35,761 bases of DNA from Alphaproteobacteria bacterium (GCA_009909005.1 JAAAOG010000122.1:1-35761); one strand, 5' to 3'. Positions 1 to 9,413 are shown, counted from the stretch's first letter. Notes: a model not told the origin generated them from the letters alone. Numbers and translations: made by a program.

Positions 1-111
1 ATCCTCGGCACCGTCTCGTTCGTCGACGGCCAGCTGTTCTTCGACGGCCGGCCCCTCTTCGACCCGGCCCAGGCCCTCATCCGCCGCCTCTGCCGCGAAC
101 GCCGTCGATAG
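1..111 (+). CDS. 3' end of an unidentified gene (partial)
   Basis: An open frame runs from the left edge to a TAG at 109-111 and gives 36 residues ending in a basic tail (RRLCRERRR). Nearly every codon ends in G or C, as in the neighbouring genuine genes, so the frame looks coding rather than accidental. It contains a short hydrophobic/acidic stretch with the pattern VDGQLFFDGRPLFD and no motif that I recognise. It converges on the dehydratase gene, whose stop lies only 3 bp further on. The 5' part is outside the window, so no function is proposed. Confidence 0.6.
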   Translation: MLGTVSFVDGQLFFDGRPLFDPAQALIRRLCRERRR

Positions 112-114
112 GCG

Positions 115-2106
115 TCAGATCTTCCCGTCTCGGCGGGTGGGCGGGGTGGGGTGGTCGTCCTTGGGGACGAGAAGAGCGAGGCCTTTGGAGTCGGCCGGCG
201 GAGCGAGGGCCGGGGCCGGGGTGAATCCGGGCACGACGCGGCTGACCAGATTGCGCAGGGCGTCCGAATCGCCGCGGCGCGCCATCTGCTCCAGCTCGTC
301 GAAGACGCGCTGCAGCAGATGCAGGTTGATCGGCCGCGGCATGGCGCCCAGCACGCCGTCGGCGGCGGTTTCGATCGGCATCTCGGTGGCGTCGAACAGC
401 TCCTCAACCAGCTTTTCGCCGGGGCGCAGCCCGACAAAGCGGATCGGCACGTCGGTGTCGGGGCGCAGGCCGGACAGGCGAATCACCTGGCGGGCGATGT
501 CGACGATCCGGATCGGCTCGCCCATGTCGAGCACGAAGATGCGGCCGCGCTGGTCCGGCTGGTGCACGCCATAGGCCGAGGCGTGGAGGACGAGGCCGAC
601 CGCCTCCCGCACCGTCATGAAATAGCGCTTGATGTCGGGATGGGTCACGGTCAGCGGGCCGCCGGCCGCCAGCTGGCGCTGGAACAGCGGCACCACCGAG
701 CCGCTGGAGCCCAGCACATTGCCGAACCGGACGGTGATGAAGCGGGTGCGGGCGCCGCTGCGATAGCCGTCATCGGCGAGGTCGAGGGCCTGACAATAAT
801 ATTCAGCGAGGCGCTTGCTGGCGCCCATGATTCCCGTCGGGTTGACCGCCTTGTCGGTCGAAATCTCGACCATGGCGATGGCGTCGCAGGCCAGCGCCGC
901 ATCGGCGACATTGCGGGTGCCGATGGCGTTGGTGAGGATGCCCTCGCCGGGGTTGGTTTCGACCAGCGGGACATGCTTTAGCGCCGCAACATGAAACACC
1001 AGGTCCGGGCGGCAGTCCACGCAGAGCGCGCGCACCCGCTCGCGGTCGCGGACATCGCAGAGCACGGCCTGGCGCGGCAGGGCCGGGCAGATTTCGGCAA
1101 CCGCCAGATCAATGGCATAGAGGTTGTACTCGCCATTGTCGGAGAGGATCAGCGCCGCCGGGTCGAAGGCGGCGATCTGCCGGACCAGCTCGCTGCCGAT
1201 GGTGCCGCCGGCACCGGTGACCAGCACCCGCTTGCCGGCGATCAGGGCCCGCATGGCATCGAGGTCGAGCCGCGCCTGCGGCCGGCCGAGCAGGTCTTCG
1301 AGCGCGATCGGATGGAGGTCGACCCGGCCGTCATTCACCGCCGTCTTGAATTCGGTCAGGCTGGGCAGACGCGCCACCGACAACCCCGAGCCCTCGGCCA
1401 AGTTGATCAGCGTGCCCAGGCGCTCGGCACTCCCCACCAACGCCGGATCGGTAATCACCAGTTTTTGGGGATACTGGCCGCGCTGGGCCAGCCGGCGGAC
1501 GAGGTGGGGCAGTTCCGGCGTCAGTCCGAGCACCGGCACGCCGTGGATGGCGCGCCCGATCCGCCGTCCCGTCTCGTCGATGATGCCGACGGCCCGGTAG
1601 GAGGCACGGTAGTCGTTGGCCGTGGCGCGGATGAACAATTCGGAGGCATCGCCTGCCCCCAGGAGCAGCACCGGGATGCAGTCGTCGCGCTGGCTGGAAA
1701 CCAGCCGGCTGAGCCGCGCATCCTTGAACAGCCGGTAGGCGACGCGTGGCGCCCCGAGGAGAAAGATCAGCAGCAGCCACTGGATGATCGGCACGGAGCG
1801 CGGCATCGCCTCGAACCGGTTGACCAGCATGGCGGCGAACACGAAGACCAGGATCGCCAGTGTCACCGCCTTGGCGATGGCCATCAGGTCGGCGATCGAG
1901 GCATAGCGCCAGATGCCGCGATACATGCCGACGGCCCGGAAGCTGGCGGCGGCGATTAGGACAAAGACCGGCGTGCCGTACAGGACAACTGGGGCGTAAT
2001 GGCCGAAGGCCAGATCGCCGACGCGGATCACCATGGCCAGGCCGAGGCACAGCGAGGCCATGACGATGTCATGCATGAACGCCAATTGGCTCTTGCTGAT
2101 CCTCAA
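115..2106 (-). CDS. Membrane-bound nucleotide-sugar 4,6-dehydratase (CapD/WbpM family)
   Basis: Predicted to convert a UDP-HexNAc (typically UDP-GlcNAc) to the 4-keto-6-deoxy sugar, an early step in O-antigen, capsule or glycan synthesis. The 663-residue length matches the long form: about four N-terminal membrane segments (residues ~12-125), a cytoplasmic nucleotide-binding domain, then the SDR dehydratase domain beginning at GAGGTIGSELVRQI (~296). The catalytic stretch STDKAVNPTGIMGASK has Met where short SDR enzymes have Tyr, as known for WbpM-type proteins, so this is not a defect. The start is TTG, preceded by GGGGGA; the alternative ATG at 2076 has no Shine-Dalgarno sequence and would trim the first membrane segment. 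It lies downstream of dnaE on the same strand, 129 bp away. The family call is strong; the exact substrate is inferred. Confidence 0.9.
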   Translation of the reverse strand: MRISKSQLAFMHDIVMASLCLGLAMVIRVGDLAFGHYAPVVLYGTPVFVLIAAASFRAVGMYRGIWRYASIADLMAIAKAVTLAILVFVFAAMLVNRFEAMPRSVPIIQWLLLIFLLGAPRVAYRLFKDARLSRLVSSQRDDCIPVLLLGAGDASELFIRATANDYRASYRAVGIIDETGRRIGRAIHGVPVLGLTPELPHLVRRLAQRGQYPQKLVITDPALVGSAERLGTLINLAEGSGLSVARLPSLTEFKTAVNDGRVDLHPIALEDLLGRPQARLDLDAMRALIAGKRVLVTGAGGTIGSELVRQIAAFDPAALILSDNGEYNLYAIDLAVAEICPALPRQAVLCDVRDRERVRALCVDCRPDLVFHVAALKHVPLVETNPGEGILTNAIGTRNVADAALACDAIAMVEISTDKAVNPTGIMGASKRLAEYYCQALDLADDGYRSGARTRFITVRFGNVLGSSGSVVPLFQRQLAAGGPLTVTHPDIKRYFMTVREAVGLVLHASAYGVHQPDQRGRIFVLDMGEPIRIVDIARQVIRLSGLRPDTDVPIRFVGLRPGEKLVEELFDATEMPIETAADGVLGAMPRPINLHLLQRVFDELEQMARRGDSDALRNLVSRVVPGFTPAPALAPPADSKGLALLVPKDDHPTPPTRRDGKI

Positions 2107-2133
2107 GGCGGCGTCCCCCGGGGCCTCGAAACC

Positions 2134-2155
2134 GCGATCACCGGTCCGTGATCGC
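2134..2155 (-). other. Perfect 8-bp hairpin between dnaE and the dehydratase gene
   Basis: GCGATCAC (2134-2141) pairs exactly with GTGATCGC (2148-2155) around a six-base loop. It sits in the leader of the - strand dehydratase gene, about 28 bp before its TTG start. No T-run follows on either strand, so it could be a weak terminator, an mRNA structure in the leader or an operator. Only the symmetry is seen directly. Confidence 0.35.
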
Positions 2156-2165
2156 CGCGATTGGC

Positions 2166-2195
2166 AAGATAGGCCGGCGGCGGTCAGGATGGAAA
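2166..2195 (-). promoter_or_regulatory. Possible sigma70 promoter for the dehydratase gene
   Basis: Read on the - strand, TTTCCA (2195-2190) is followed after 18 bases by TATCTT (2171-2166). This is a moderate match to a -35/-10 pair and would give a start around 2160, upstream of the TTG at 2106. It would allow separate expression of the polysaccharide gene from dnaE. The match is weak enough to occur by chance. Confidence 0.25.
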
Positions 2196-2215
2196 GACCC
2201 TACCGGGCATCGCGT

Positions 2216-2241
2216 ACAGAAACTCTCTGACGTTATCAGAG
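2216..2241 (-). terminator. Candidate terminator overlapping the dnaE stop codon
   Basis: On the - strand CTCTGA (2241-2236) pairs with TCAGAG (2230-2225) around the loop TAACG, followed by AGTTTCTG. The hairpin includes the dnaE stop codon TGA (2238-2236). The stem is only 6 bp and the T-tract is short, so an intrinsic terminator is possible but not secure. It lies in the right place to separate dnaE from the dehydratase gene. Confidence 0.35.
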
Positions 2242-5200
2242 TTCGAGAAGATCGGTCACCCCCGGCAAGGCCCGCAAGGCGGCACGGGCGCCGCTGCTGA
2301 TCGCATAGGCCCCGGGCAATGCCACTTCGATGTCGCCGGCGCCATCGCGCACCCACAGGCTGACATGGCAGCGGCCTTTCTGTTCGCCGGCCAAAGTCTC
2401 TTTGAGCGGCGCCAGGGCCGATTGGTCCTCGACGAACACCCGGATCTCGCTGCCGATGCGTGCCAGCACGGCTGAAAGCTCCTCGATCTGGTTGGCGGTC
2501 AGCCGCACGCCGTCCTCCACGGCCTGGCCGTCGACGGTGATGACCAAGGCGTTGCCGCCCTCGAGCAAGCTCCGTGCCTCCGACAGCACCTCGGCGAACA
2601 GCAGGACCTCGAACTGGCCATAGGGATCGGAGAGCTGGACGAAGGCCATCCTCTTGCCGGTCTTGGTCGTCGCCTCGCGCTTGCCGATGACCACGCCGGC
2701 CAGCTTGATCCGCGTTCCGCCGGAGCGCACCCGCTCCTCGACCCGGGTGGAAGGCGCGGCGCCGATCCGTGCCAGAACGCTGGGATCGACGGGATGGGCG
2801 GAGAGGTAGAAGCCGAGCGCGTCGAATTCATGGCGCAGCTTTTCCATGGAGTCCCAGTCGCGCATGTCCGGCAGTTCCGGGCCGCGGGCGGCGGCCGGGC
2901 CGCCGAACAGGCTGATCTGGCCGGAGCTGCGCTCGTCGGCCGCGCTGTGGGCATCGCGCACGATGATATCGACGCCGGCCATCAGGCGGGCGCGATTGGG
3001 CTCCAGGCTGTCGAAGGCGCCGGCGCGGATCAGGCCTTCCAGCTGGCGCTTGTTGACGGCGCGCGGGCCGACGCGACGGGCGAAGTCGAAGACGCTCTGG
3101 AAAGGGCCGTTTTCCAGCCGCTCCTGCAGCACCAGGCCCATCGCGTCGACGCCGACGCCCTTGATGGCGCCCAGGGCGTAGCGTACGGCGCGCCCGCCTT
3201 CCCCGTGCGGCTCGACCGAAAACACCGGTTCGGATTTGTTGATGTCGGGCGGCAGCAGCGTCAGGCCCAGGCGCGACAGCTCCTGCCGGTAGCCGGCGAG
3301 CTTGTCGGTATTGCCGAGGTCGAGCGTCATCGAGGCGGCGAAAAACGCGACCGGGTAATTGGCCTTCAGCCAGCCGGTCTGATAGGCGACCAAGGCGTAG
3401 CCGGCGGCGTGCGCCTTGTTGAAACCGTAGCCGGCGAATTTGGCGACCTGGTCGAAGATCTTGGCGGCGCGCGGCTGGTCGACCTGCCGTTCGACCGCGC
3501 CGTCGACGAACAGCTTCTTCTGGGCGTCCATTTCGGCCTGGATCTTCTTGCCCATCGCCCGGCGCAGCAAGTCGGCGCCGCCCAGCGAATAGCCGGCCAG
3601 CACCTGCGCCACCTGCATGACCTGCTCCTGGTAGATCATGATGCCGTACGTCTCTTCAAGGATCGGCTGCAGCTTGGGGTCGAGATAGTCCGGCTGCTTG
3701 CGGCCCTGCTTGACCTCGATATAGGTCGGGATGTTGTCCATCGGCCCCGGCCGGTAGAGGGCGACCAGGGCGATGATGTCCTCGAACCGGGTCGGCTTCA
3801 GCCGTCGCAGCACGTCGCGCATGCCGGAACTTTCCAGCTGGAACACACCCGTCGTCTCGCCACGCCCCAGCATGGCGTAGGTGTTCTCATCGTCGAGCGG
3901 CAAATGCGCCAGGTCGACCTCGGTTCCCTCGACGTCGCGGATCAGGTCGCGGGCCCGGGCCAGAACGGTCAGGGTCTTGAGGCCGAGAAAGTCGAACTTC
4001 ACCAGGCCCGCCAGCTCGACGAACTTCATGTTGAACTGGGTCACCGGCATCGGCGCCCGCGGATCGCGGTAGAGCGGCACGAATTCGGCCAGCGGCCGGT
4101 CGCCGATCACCACACCGGCGGCGTGCGTGGAGGCGTGACGGTAGAGCCCTTCCAGCTTCAGGGCGATATCGATCAATCGTGCGACCGCTTCCTCGGCGCC
4201 GCGCGCCTGCTGCAGCTGCGGTTCGCCGTCGATCGCCTGCTGGAGGGTGACCGGCTTGGCCGGGTTGTTGGGGACTAGCTTGCACAGCCGGTCGACCTGC
4301 GGATAGGGCATCTGCAGCACCCGGCCGACATCGCGAAGCACCGCGCGCGCCTGAAGCTTTCCGAAGGTGATGATCTGGGCGACCTTGTCATGGCCGTACT
4401 TGTCGGCGACATACGCGATCACCTCGTCGCGGCGGTCCTGGCAGAAATCGATATCGAAGTCCGGCATGGACACGCGTTCGGGGTTGAGAAACCGCTCGAA
4501 CAGCAAACCGAAGCGCAGGGGGTCGAGATCGGTGATGGTCAGGGCCCAGGCGACGGCCGAGGCGCCGCCCGAGCCGCGGCCCGGCCCGACCGGAATGCCC
4601 TGCGCCTTGGCCCATTTGATGAAGTCGGCGACGATCAGGAAGTAGCCGGCAAAGCCCATATTCTGGATGATGCCGAGCTCCAGCTCCAGCCGCTCGTAAT
4701 ACGGCCCGGCCCGGGCCTCCCGGTCCGCCGGCGCCAGGTCAGCCGGCAGGATGGCGTTCAGCCGCATCGCCATGCCGGCCAGCGACTGGGCCCGCAGCTC
4801 TTCCTCCTCGCTGCGGCCGCCCTCGGTCTCATAGGCCGGCAGGATCGGCGTGTGCTTCTGCGGCATGAAATGGCAGCGCCGGGCGATGACCAGCGTGTTG
4901 TCGACCGCTTCGGGCAGGTCGGCGAAGAGCGTACGCATCTCTTCGGCCGACTTGAAGCGGTGGTGCGGGGTGACGCGGCGGCGGTCGCTTTCCGAGACGT
5001 ACGTCCCGTCGGCGATGCAGAGCAGCGCGTCGTGCGCCTCGTACATCCCCTCATCGGCGAAGTACGCGTCGTTGGTGGCGACCAGCGGCACATCGGAGGC
5101 GTACGCCAGGTCCACCAGCGCCTCTTCGATGCGGTCCTCCGCCGGTTCGCCATGGCGCATCAGCTCGACGTACAGTCGGCCGGGAAATGCCGCGGTCAGA

Positions 5201-5718
5201 CGGCTGAGAGCGTCCCCGGCGGCGTCGGGCTTGTTCTCCAGCAACAGGCGGCCGACGGGACCTTCCGGGCCCCCGGTCAGGGCGATCAGCCCCTCGGCAT
5301 GGCCTTCGAGATCCGCCCAGGAGACATGCGGTACGTCGCTGCTGTCGGTTTCCAGAAAGGCCTTGCTGACCAGGTGCATCAGGTTGCGGTAGCCGGGCTC
5401 GCTCTGCACCAGAAGGACGATGCGGTCGGGCCTTGCCCGCGGCGCGCTCGCCGTGGCGACGGCGGCCGGCCGGCCGGGCTGGGCGTCATCCTCCGGCCGG
5501 GCGAGGCCAAGGACGGTGCCGGTGATCGGCTGCACCCCGGCTTCGGCCGCGGCCAGCGCGAATTCAAGCACGCCGAACATATTGCCGCTATCGGTCATGG
5601 CGACCGCCGGCATGCCGTGGCTCTGGCAGAGCCTGACCAGGTCCTTGACCTTGATTGCGCCCTCGGACAGCGAATAGGCGGAGTGGACCCGGAGATGGAT
5701 GAAGCTGTCGGCGGGCAT
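2236..5718 (-). CDS. dnaE: DNA polymerase III subunit alpha (DnaE)
   Basis: Replicative polymerase catalytic subunit of the Pol III core in the cytoplasm. At 1160 residues it has the usual DnaE1 size. The N-terminal PHP domain opens with HSAYSLSEGAIKV. The Pol III finger/palm signature VGPGRGSGGASAV is followed by PDFDIDF at ~419-425, carrying two catalytic Asp residues. Later come PGPMDNIP and YQEQVMQVAQ, then a helix-hairpin region and an OB fold near the C terminus (IKLAGVVIGKREATTKTGKR). The ATG at 5718 is preceded by GAGGG. It follows lolD on the same strand, separated by about 160 bp of tandem hairpin repeats. No intein, frameshift or missing motif was seen. Confidence 0.98.
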   Translation of the reverse strand: MPADSFIHLRVHSAYSLSEGAIKVKDLVRLCQSHGMPAVAMTDSGNMFGVLEFALAAAEAGVQPITGTVLGLARPEDDAQPGRPAAVATASAPRARPDRIVLLVQSEPGYRNLMHLVSKAFLETDSSDVPHVSWADLEGHAEGLIALTGGPEGPVGRLLLENKPDAAGDALSRLTAAFPGRLYVELMRHGEPAEDRIEEALVDLAYASDVPLVATNDAYFADEGMYEAHDALLCIADGTYVSESDRRRVTPHHRFKSAEEMRTLFADLPEAVDNTLVIARRCHFMPQKHTPILPAYETEGGRSEEEELRAQSLAGMAMRLNAILPADLAPADREARAGPYYERLELELGIIQNMGFAGYFLIVADFIKWAKAQGIPVGPGRGSGGASAVAWALTITDLDPLRFGLLFERFLNPERVSMPDFDIDFCQDRRDEVIAYVADKYGHDKVAQIITFGKLQARAVLRDVGRVLQMPYPQVDRLCKLVPNNPAKPVTLQQAIDGEPQLQQARGAEEAVARLIDIALKLEGLYRHASTHAAGVVIGDRPLAEFVPLYRDPRAPMPVTQFNMKFVELAGLVKFDFLGLKTLTVLARARDLIRDVEGTEVDLAHLPLDDENTYAMLGRGETTGVFQLESSGMRDVLRRLKPTRFEDIIALVALYRPGPMDNIPTYIEVKQGRKQPDYLDPKLQPILEETYGIMIYQEQVMQVAQVLAGYSLGGADLLRRAMGKKIQAEMDAQKKLFVDGAVERQVDQPRAAKIFDQVAKFAGYGFNKAHAAGYALVAYQTGWLKANYPVAFFAASMTLDLGNTDKLAGYRQELSRLGLTLLPPDINKSEPVFSVEPHGEGGRAVRYALGAIKGVGVDAMGLVLQERLENGPFQSVFDFARRVGPRAVNKRQLEGLIRAGAFDSLEPNRARLMAGVDIIVRDAHSAADERSSGQISLFGGPAAARGPELPDMRDWDSMEKLRHEFDALGFYLSAHPVDPSVLARIGAAPSTRVEERVRSGGTRIKLAGVVIGKREATTKTGKRMAFVQLSDPYGQFEVLLFAEVLSEARSLLEGGNALVITVDGQAVEDGVRLTANQIEELSAVLARIGSEIRVFVEDQSALAPLKETLAGEQKGRCHVSLWVRDGAGDIEVALPGAYAISSGARAALRALPGVTDLLEL

Positions 5719-5742
5719 TTTCCCTCATGGTCGGCTATGGAG

Positions 5743-5880
5743 CGTCGGCCTCCGGCCGACGACGGCGGCGGGGGCGCCGCCGCTCCAACAGACGGCGGCG
5801 GGGGCGCCGCCGCTCCAAGAGACGGCGGCGGGGACGCCGCCGCTCCAAGAGAGGGCGGCGGGGACGTCGCCGCTCCGGAT
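5743..5880. repeat. Tandem GC-rich hairpin repeat array (four 30-bp units plus a leading hairpin)
   Basis: Four consecutive 30-bp units occupy 5761-5790, 5791-5820, 5821-5850 and 5851-5880. The first three each contain a perfect hairpin, CGGCGGCG, a four-base loop (GGGG or GGGA), CGCCGCCG, followed by CTCCAACA or CTCCAAGA. The fourth has two changes in the stem. A related hairpin, CGTCGGCC-TCC-GGCCGACG, precedes them at 5743-5761, and GGAGCG at 5739-5744 mirrors CGCTCC at the unit ends. The array fills the space between the lolD stop and the dnaE start, so lolD-dnaE mRNA would carry five stable stem-loops. It could be a replication-slippage expansion, a mobile palindromic repeat or an mRNA processing/attenuation element. 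Confidence 0.9.
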
Positions 5881-6575
5881 CAGCGCGAGACGATAGCGCC
5901 GTCGCGCAGGTCGAGCACCCGGTCCATGCGCCCGGCCAGGGCCAGGTTGTGGGTCGCGACCAGGGCACCCGTCCGCGTCTCTTTTACCAGATTCTGTAGG
6001 AGGTCAAACACATCGTCCGCCGTATGCTGATCGAGATTGCCGGTCGGCTCGTCGGCCAGCAGCAGCTTCGGACGGTTGGAGAGCGCCCGGGCGATGGCGA
6101 CGCGCTGCTGCTCGCCGCCGGACAGCTGGCTCGGCCGGTGGCTCAGCCGCTCGGCCAGGCCGACCCGCTGCAGCAGGGCGCCGGCCGCTTCATTGGCCTG
6201 GCGGCGCGTCACCCCGGCGATGATCTGGGGCAGCGCGACGTTTTCCAGTGCGGTGAATTCCGGCAGCAGATGGTGGAACTGGTAGACGAAGCCGATGGCG
6301 GCGCGGCGCAGGGCGGTGCGCGCCTGGTCGGAGAGCGTCCCGGCTTCCTGCCCGTCGATCAGCACCGCGCCGGCGGTCGGACGTTCCAGCAGCCCGGAGA
6401 TGTGCAGCAGCGTCGATTTGCCGGCGCCGCTGGGGCCGACCAGCGCCACCATCTCGCCGGGGTCGATCGACAGAGCGACGCCGCGCAGCACCTCCAGCGT
6501 ATGCCCGGCCTCGTTGAAGCTGCGGGTGACGCCGTCCAGGCGCAGAAGCGGGACGCCGCCGCCCGGCTCACTCAT
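5880..6575 (-). CDS. lolD: Lipoprotein-releasing ABC transporter ATP-binding protein LolD
   Basis: ATPase of the Lol system, which extracts outer-membrane-directed lipoproteins from the inner membrane. The 231-residue protein shows Walker [10 protein letters not shown] (47-55), Q-loop Q99, signature LSGGEQQR (151-158), Walker [13 protein letters not shown] (171-182) and the switch His in ATHN (~209). Its ATG overlaps the end of the permease gene by 8 bp, indicating translational coupling. The segment [18 protein letters not shown] is typical of LolD rather than of the related MacB or FtsE ATPases. The stop codon abuts the tandem hairpin array that precedes dnaE. Confidence 0.96.
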   Translation of the reverse strand: MSEPGGGVPLLRLDGVTRSFNEAGHTLEVLRGVALSIDPGEMVALVGPSGAGKSTLLHISGLLERPTAGAVLIDGQEAGTLSDQARTALRRAAIGFVYQFHHLLPEFTALENVALPQIIAGVTRRQANEAAGALLQRVGLAERLSHRPSQLSGGEQQRVAIARALSNRPKLLLADEPTGNLDQHTADDVFDLLQNLVKETRTGALVATHNLALAGRMDRVLDLRDGAIVSR

Positions 6576-7812
6576 AGCGCAGGGCCTCGACCGGATCGAG
6601 CCGGGCGGCCCGCCAGGCCGGATAGAGCGTGGCGAGGAAGGACAGGCCGAGCGCCATGCCGATGACGGCGATGACCTCGTTCCAGTCGATCACCGCCGGC
6701 ATGGTCGTGAGGAACCGGATCTCCGGGTTCCACAGCTCGGTGCCGGTGGCGGCCTCCAGCCAGCGCTGGATGTGCTCGATGTTCTCGGTGAAGGCGATGC
6801 CGAGCCCGAGCCCCGCCAGCGTCCCGACCACGCCGATCGAGGCGCCGGTGAGGAAGAAGATGCGGGTGACCATGCCCTGGGTGGCGCCCATGGTGCGCAA
6901 AATGGCGATGTCGCGGCCCTTGTCCTTCACCAGCATCACCAGGCCGGAGATGATGTTGAGCGCCGCCACCAGGATGATCAGCGTCAGGATCAGGAACATG
7001 ACATTGCGCTCGACCTGCAGGGCGGTGAAGAAGCTGGAATTGGCCTGCTGCCAGTCCCACAGACGCGCCTCGCCGCCCAGCGCCGCGCGCACCTGGTCCC
7101 GGATGGGCGCGAGATTGTCGGGGTCCTCGACAAACAGCTCCAGCGTCGTGACCGAATCGCGCATCTGGTAGAAGATCTGCGCCGTATCCAGCGGCATGTA
7201 GACGAAGCTGTTGTCGTACTCGTACATGCCGGCTTCGAAGATGGCGACGATGTCGTAGCCGCGCATGCGGGGGACGGTGCCGAAGGCGGTGACATTGCCC
7301 TGCGGCGCAATCAGGGTCAGCTGGTCGCCGGTCCAGACGCCGAGGCGGTTGGCCATGCGCCGGCCGATGGCGATGGCGTTCGGCCCGGCAAAGGCGCCCG
7401 GGTCGCCGACGAGATCGCCGGCCAGTTCCGGCCGGGCCTGGAGATAGCCGGGCGGCACGCCGCGGACGGCGGCGCCGGAGGCGTACTCGCCATGGGTGAC
7501 CAGGGCCTGCGCCTCGATGGTCGGCGTGACGGTCGTGACGCCGTCGATCTGCCGCACCCGCTCGACCAGCTCGTCGTAAGTCTCCAGCGGGCCGCCCTGG
7601 GCGGCATAGACGTTGAGATGGCCGTTCAGGCCAAGCACCCGATCGACCAGCTCCTGCCGGAAGCCGTTCATCACCGCCATGACGATGATCAGCGTCGCCA
7701 CGCCGAGCGCGATGCCGACCAGCGAAAACCCGGCGATGATGGAGATGAACCCTTCCTTGCGCCGTGCCCGCAGATAGCGCAGCGCCACCATGCGTTCGAA
7801 GACATTGAACAT
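6568..7812 (-). CDS. lolC: Lipoprotein-releasing ABC transporter permease (LolC/LolE family)
   Basis: Inner-membrane permease partner of LolD. The 414-residue length and topology fit the family: an N-terminal cytoplasmic start ([18 protein letters not shown]), one membrane segment at ~24-48, a large periplasmic domain, then three membrane segments within the FtsX-type C-terminal domain. Only one permease gene accompanies lolD here, so the transporter may be a LolDF-like homodimer type; a second permease elsewhere cannot be excluded. The start is ATG, with a weak GGGA upstream. It lies 84 bp downstream of proS on the same strand and overlaps lolD by 8 bp. Confidence 0.94.
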   Translation of the reverse strand: MFNVFERMVALRYLRARRKEGFISIIAGFSLVGIALGVATLIIVMAVMNGFRQELVDRVLGLNGHLNVYAAQGGPLETYDELVERVRQIDGVTTVTPTIEAQALVTHGEYASGAAVRGVPPGYLQARPELAGDLVGDPGAFAGPNAIAIGRRMANRLGVWTGDQLTLIAPQGNVTAFGTVPRMRGYDIVAIFEAGMYEYDNSFVYMPLDTAQIFYQMRDSVTTLELFVEDPDNLAPIRDQVRAALGGEARLWDWQQANSSFFTALQVERNVMFLILTLIILVAALNIISGLVMLVKDKGRDIAILRTMGATQGMVTRIFFLTGASIGVVGTLAGLGLGIAFTENIEHIQRWLEAATGTELWNPEIRFLTTMPAVIDWNEVIAVIGMALGLSFLATLYPAWRAARLDPVEALRYE

Positions 7813-7871
7813 CGCGGGTCCCGTATCCGGCGGAGGTCGCGCCTTACCCTGCGCTGCAATATGGCGAGACT

Positions 7872-7896
7872 GCGGCCGCCGCCAAAGGCCGGCCGC
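7872..7896 (-). terminator. GC-rich hairpin immediately after proS
   Basis: GCGGCCG (7872-7878) pairs with CGGCCGC (7890-7896) around an 11-base loop, directly adjoining the proS stop (7897-7899). No T-run follows, so intrinsic termination is uncertain. It may instead stabilise the proS 3' end or act in Rho-type termination before lolC. Confidence 0.35.
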
Positions 7897-9222
7897 CTAG
7901 CGGACGCCGAGCAGCCGCGCCAGGGCCGCCTCCATCGCCAGCTCCTGGCGTTCGCCGGTCGCGCGGTTCTTCAGCTCAACCTGGCCGGATTTGACGCCGC
8001 GCGGCCCGACGATGATCTGCCAGGGCAGGCCGATCAGGTCCATATCGGCGAATTTGGCGCCGGCCCTCTCTTCCCGGTCGTCGTACAGGACGGCACGCCC
8101 GGCCGCCTGCAGCGAGGCGTACAGGTCCTCGCAGGCCGCGTCGCAGCCCGCATCGCCACGATGCAGGTTGATCAGCCCGACATCGAAGGGGGCGACGCTT
8201 TCCGGCCAGATGATGCCGGCATCGTCATGGCTGGCCTCGATGATCGCGCCCACCAGCCGCGAGACGCCGATGCCGTAGGAGCCCATATGCACCGGCACCT
8301 GGCGGTCGTCGGGCAGCGAGACGCTGGCCCCCAGCGGTGCGGAGTACTTGGTGCCGAAATAGAAGATGTGCCCGACCTCGATGCCGCGCCGGTGCACCCG
8401 CCTGTCCTCCGGCACCTCCGCCTCGAAGACGTCCTGGTCGTGCTTTTCGTCGGTGCGGGCATAGAACCTGGTCCAGAATTCGAACATCGGCTCCAGGTCG
8501 GCCTCATAGTCGATCGCCTCGGCCAGCACGTCATAGTCGATATAGTCGCGGTGGCAGTAGACCTCCGACTCGCCGGTATCGGCCAGGATGATGAATTCGT
8601 GGCTGAGATTGCCGCCGATCGGCCCGGTCTCGGCCTCCATCGGGATGGCGCGCAGGCCCATGCGGGCGAAGGTGCGCAGATAGCTGACGAACATCTTGTT
8701 GTAGGCGCGCTTGGCCGCCTCGTAGTCGAGGTCGAAGCTGTAGGAGTCCTTCATCAGGAACTCGCGCCCGCGCATGACACCGAAGCGGGGGCGGACCTCG
8801 TCGCGGAATTTCCACTGGATGTGGTAGAGCAGCACCGGCAGGTCGCGATAGCTCTTGATGGCGCCGCGGAAGATGTCGGTGATCAGCTCCTCGTTCGTCG
8901 GGCCGTAGAGCATCTCGCGCTCGTGCCGGTCGCGGATGCGCAGCATCTCCTTGCCATAGTCCTCGTAGCGGCCGCTTTCCTTCCAGAGATCGGCCGACTG
9001 GATGGTCGGCATCAGGAGTTCCTGGCAGCCGGCCTTGTCCTGCTCCTCGCGGACGATGCGCTCGATATTCTTCAGCACCCGGAAGCCCAAGGGCAGCCAG
9101 GAATAAATGCCGGCGCTGGCTTGGCGGATCATCCCGGCACGCAGCATCAGCCGGTGCGAGACGATCTGCGCCTCGCTGGGGTTTTCCTTCAGGGTCGGCA
9201 GAAAAAAGCGGGTCAGGCGCAT
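7897..9222 (-). CDS. proS: Prolyl-tRNA synthetase (short alphaproteobacterial form)
   Basis: Charges tRNA-Pro with proline in the cytoplasm. It has 441 residues from the ATG at 9222, opening [15 protein letters not shown]. Class II synthetase features are visible: motif 1 near the N terminus ([16 protein letters not shown]), motif 2 ([18 protein letters not shown]), motif 3 ([16 protein letters not shown]) and the anticodon-binding domain at the end. The length shows that the editing (INS/YbaK-like) insertion of the ~570-residue enzyme is absent, as is usual in alphaproteobacteria. The frame extends upstream to a TTG at 9261, but the added residues are atypical, so the ATG is preferred even though no clear Shine-Dalgarno sequence precedes it. 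Confidence 0.97.
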   Translation of the reverse strand: MRLTRFFLPTLKENPSEAQIVSHRLMLRAGMIRQASAGIYSWLPLGFRVLKNIERIVREEQDKAGCQELLMPTIQSADLWKESGRYEDYGKEMLRIRDRHEREMLYGPTNEELITDIFRGAIKSYRDLPVLLYHIQWKFRDEVRPRFGVMRGREFLMKDSYSFDLDYEAAKRAYNKMFVSYLRTFARMGLRAIPMEAETGPIGGNLSHEFIILADTGESEVYCHRDYIDYDVLAEAIDYEADLEPMFEFWTRFYARTDEKHDQDVFEAEVPEDRRVHRRGIEVGHIFYFGTKYSAPLGASVSLPDDRQVPVHMGSYGIGVSRLVGAIIEASHDDAGIIWPESVAPFDVGLINLHRGDAGCDAACEDLYASLQAAGRAVLYDDREERAGAKFADMDLIGLPWQIIVGPRGVKSGQVELKNRATGERQELAMEAALARLLGVR

Positions 9223-9345
9223 GGGGCAGGGACTCGCGAGGCAGGCGGGAACAGCCCGCAACTCTAGGCAAAGCGCGGGGGCGTGTCCACGGCGCCGCGT
9301 CGTTCCGGAGAGGCACCCGCGGTCCGATCGAGGTGAAGTCCGGAT

Positions 9346-9385
9346 TTGACATTGTCATGAAGAAATCCGCATGTACCTATGACAT
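9346..9385 (+). promoter_or_regulatory. Putative -35 box and operator of the XRE/ImmA-PIN operon
   Basis: A perfect TTGACA occurs at 9346-9351 inside the inverted repeat TGACA-T-TGTCA (9347-9357). A second TGACAT starts at 9380, 33 bp after the first, which is about three helical turns. XRE-type regulators commonly bind such repeats next to their own promoter, so autoregulation is plausible. No good -10 hexamer lies at standard spacing. If TTGACA is the -35 box, transcription starts near 9385, which favours translation from the ATG at 9414 over the in-frame starts at 9333 or 9357. Confidence 0.4.
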
Positions 9386-9413
9386 GGATGTATCCTTGCC
9401 AAGGCATACCCGC

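Noticed and set aside
5761-5880. CRISPR array
   Set aside because: The 30-bp units are directly adjacent with no spacers, and no cas genes are present.
9223-9261. Longer proS with a TTG start at 9261
   Set aside because: The 13 extra residues do not resemble prolyl-tRNA synthetases, whereas the ATG at 9222 gives the usual MRLTRFF opening.
6295-9267. A 990-residue plus-strand open frame opposite lolD, lolC and proS
   Set aside because: It lies antisense to three clear genes and reads as low-complexity Arg/His/Asp/Gly sequence without domain features.
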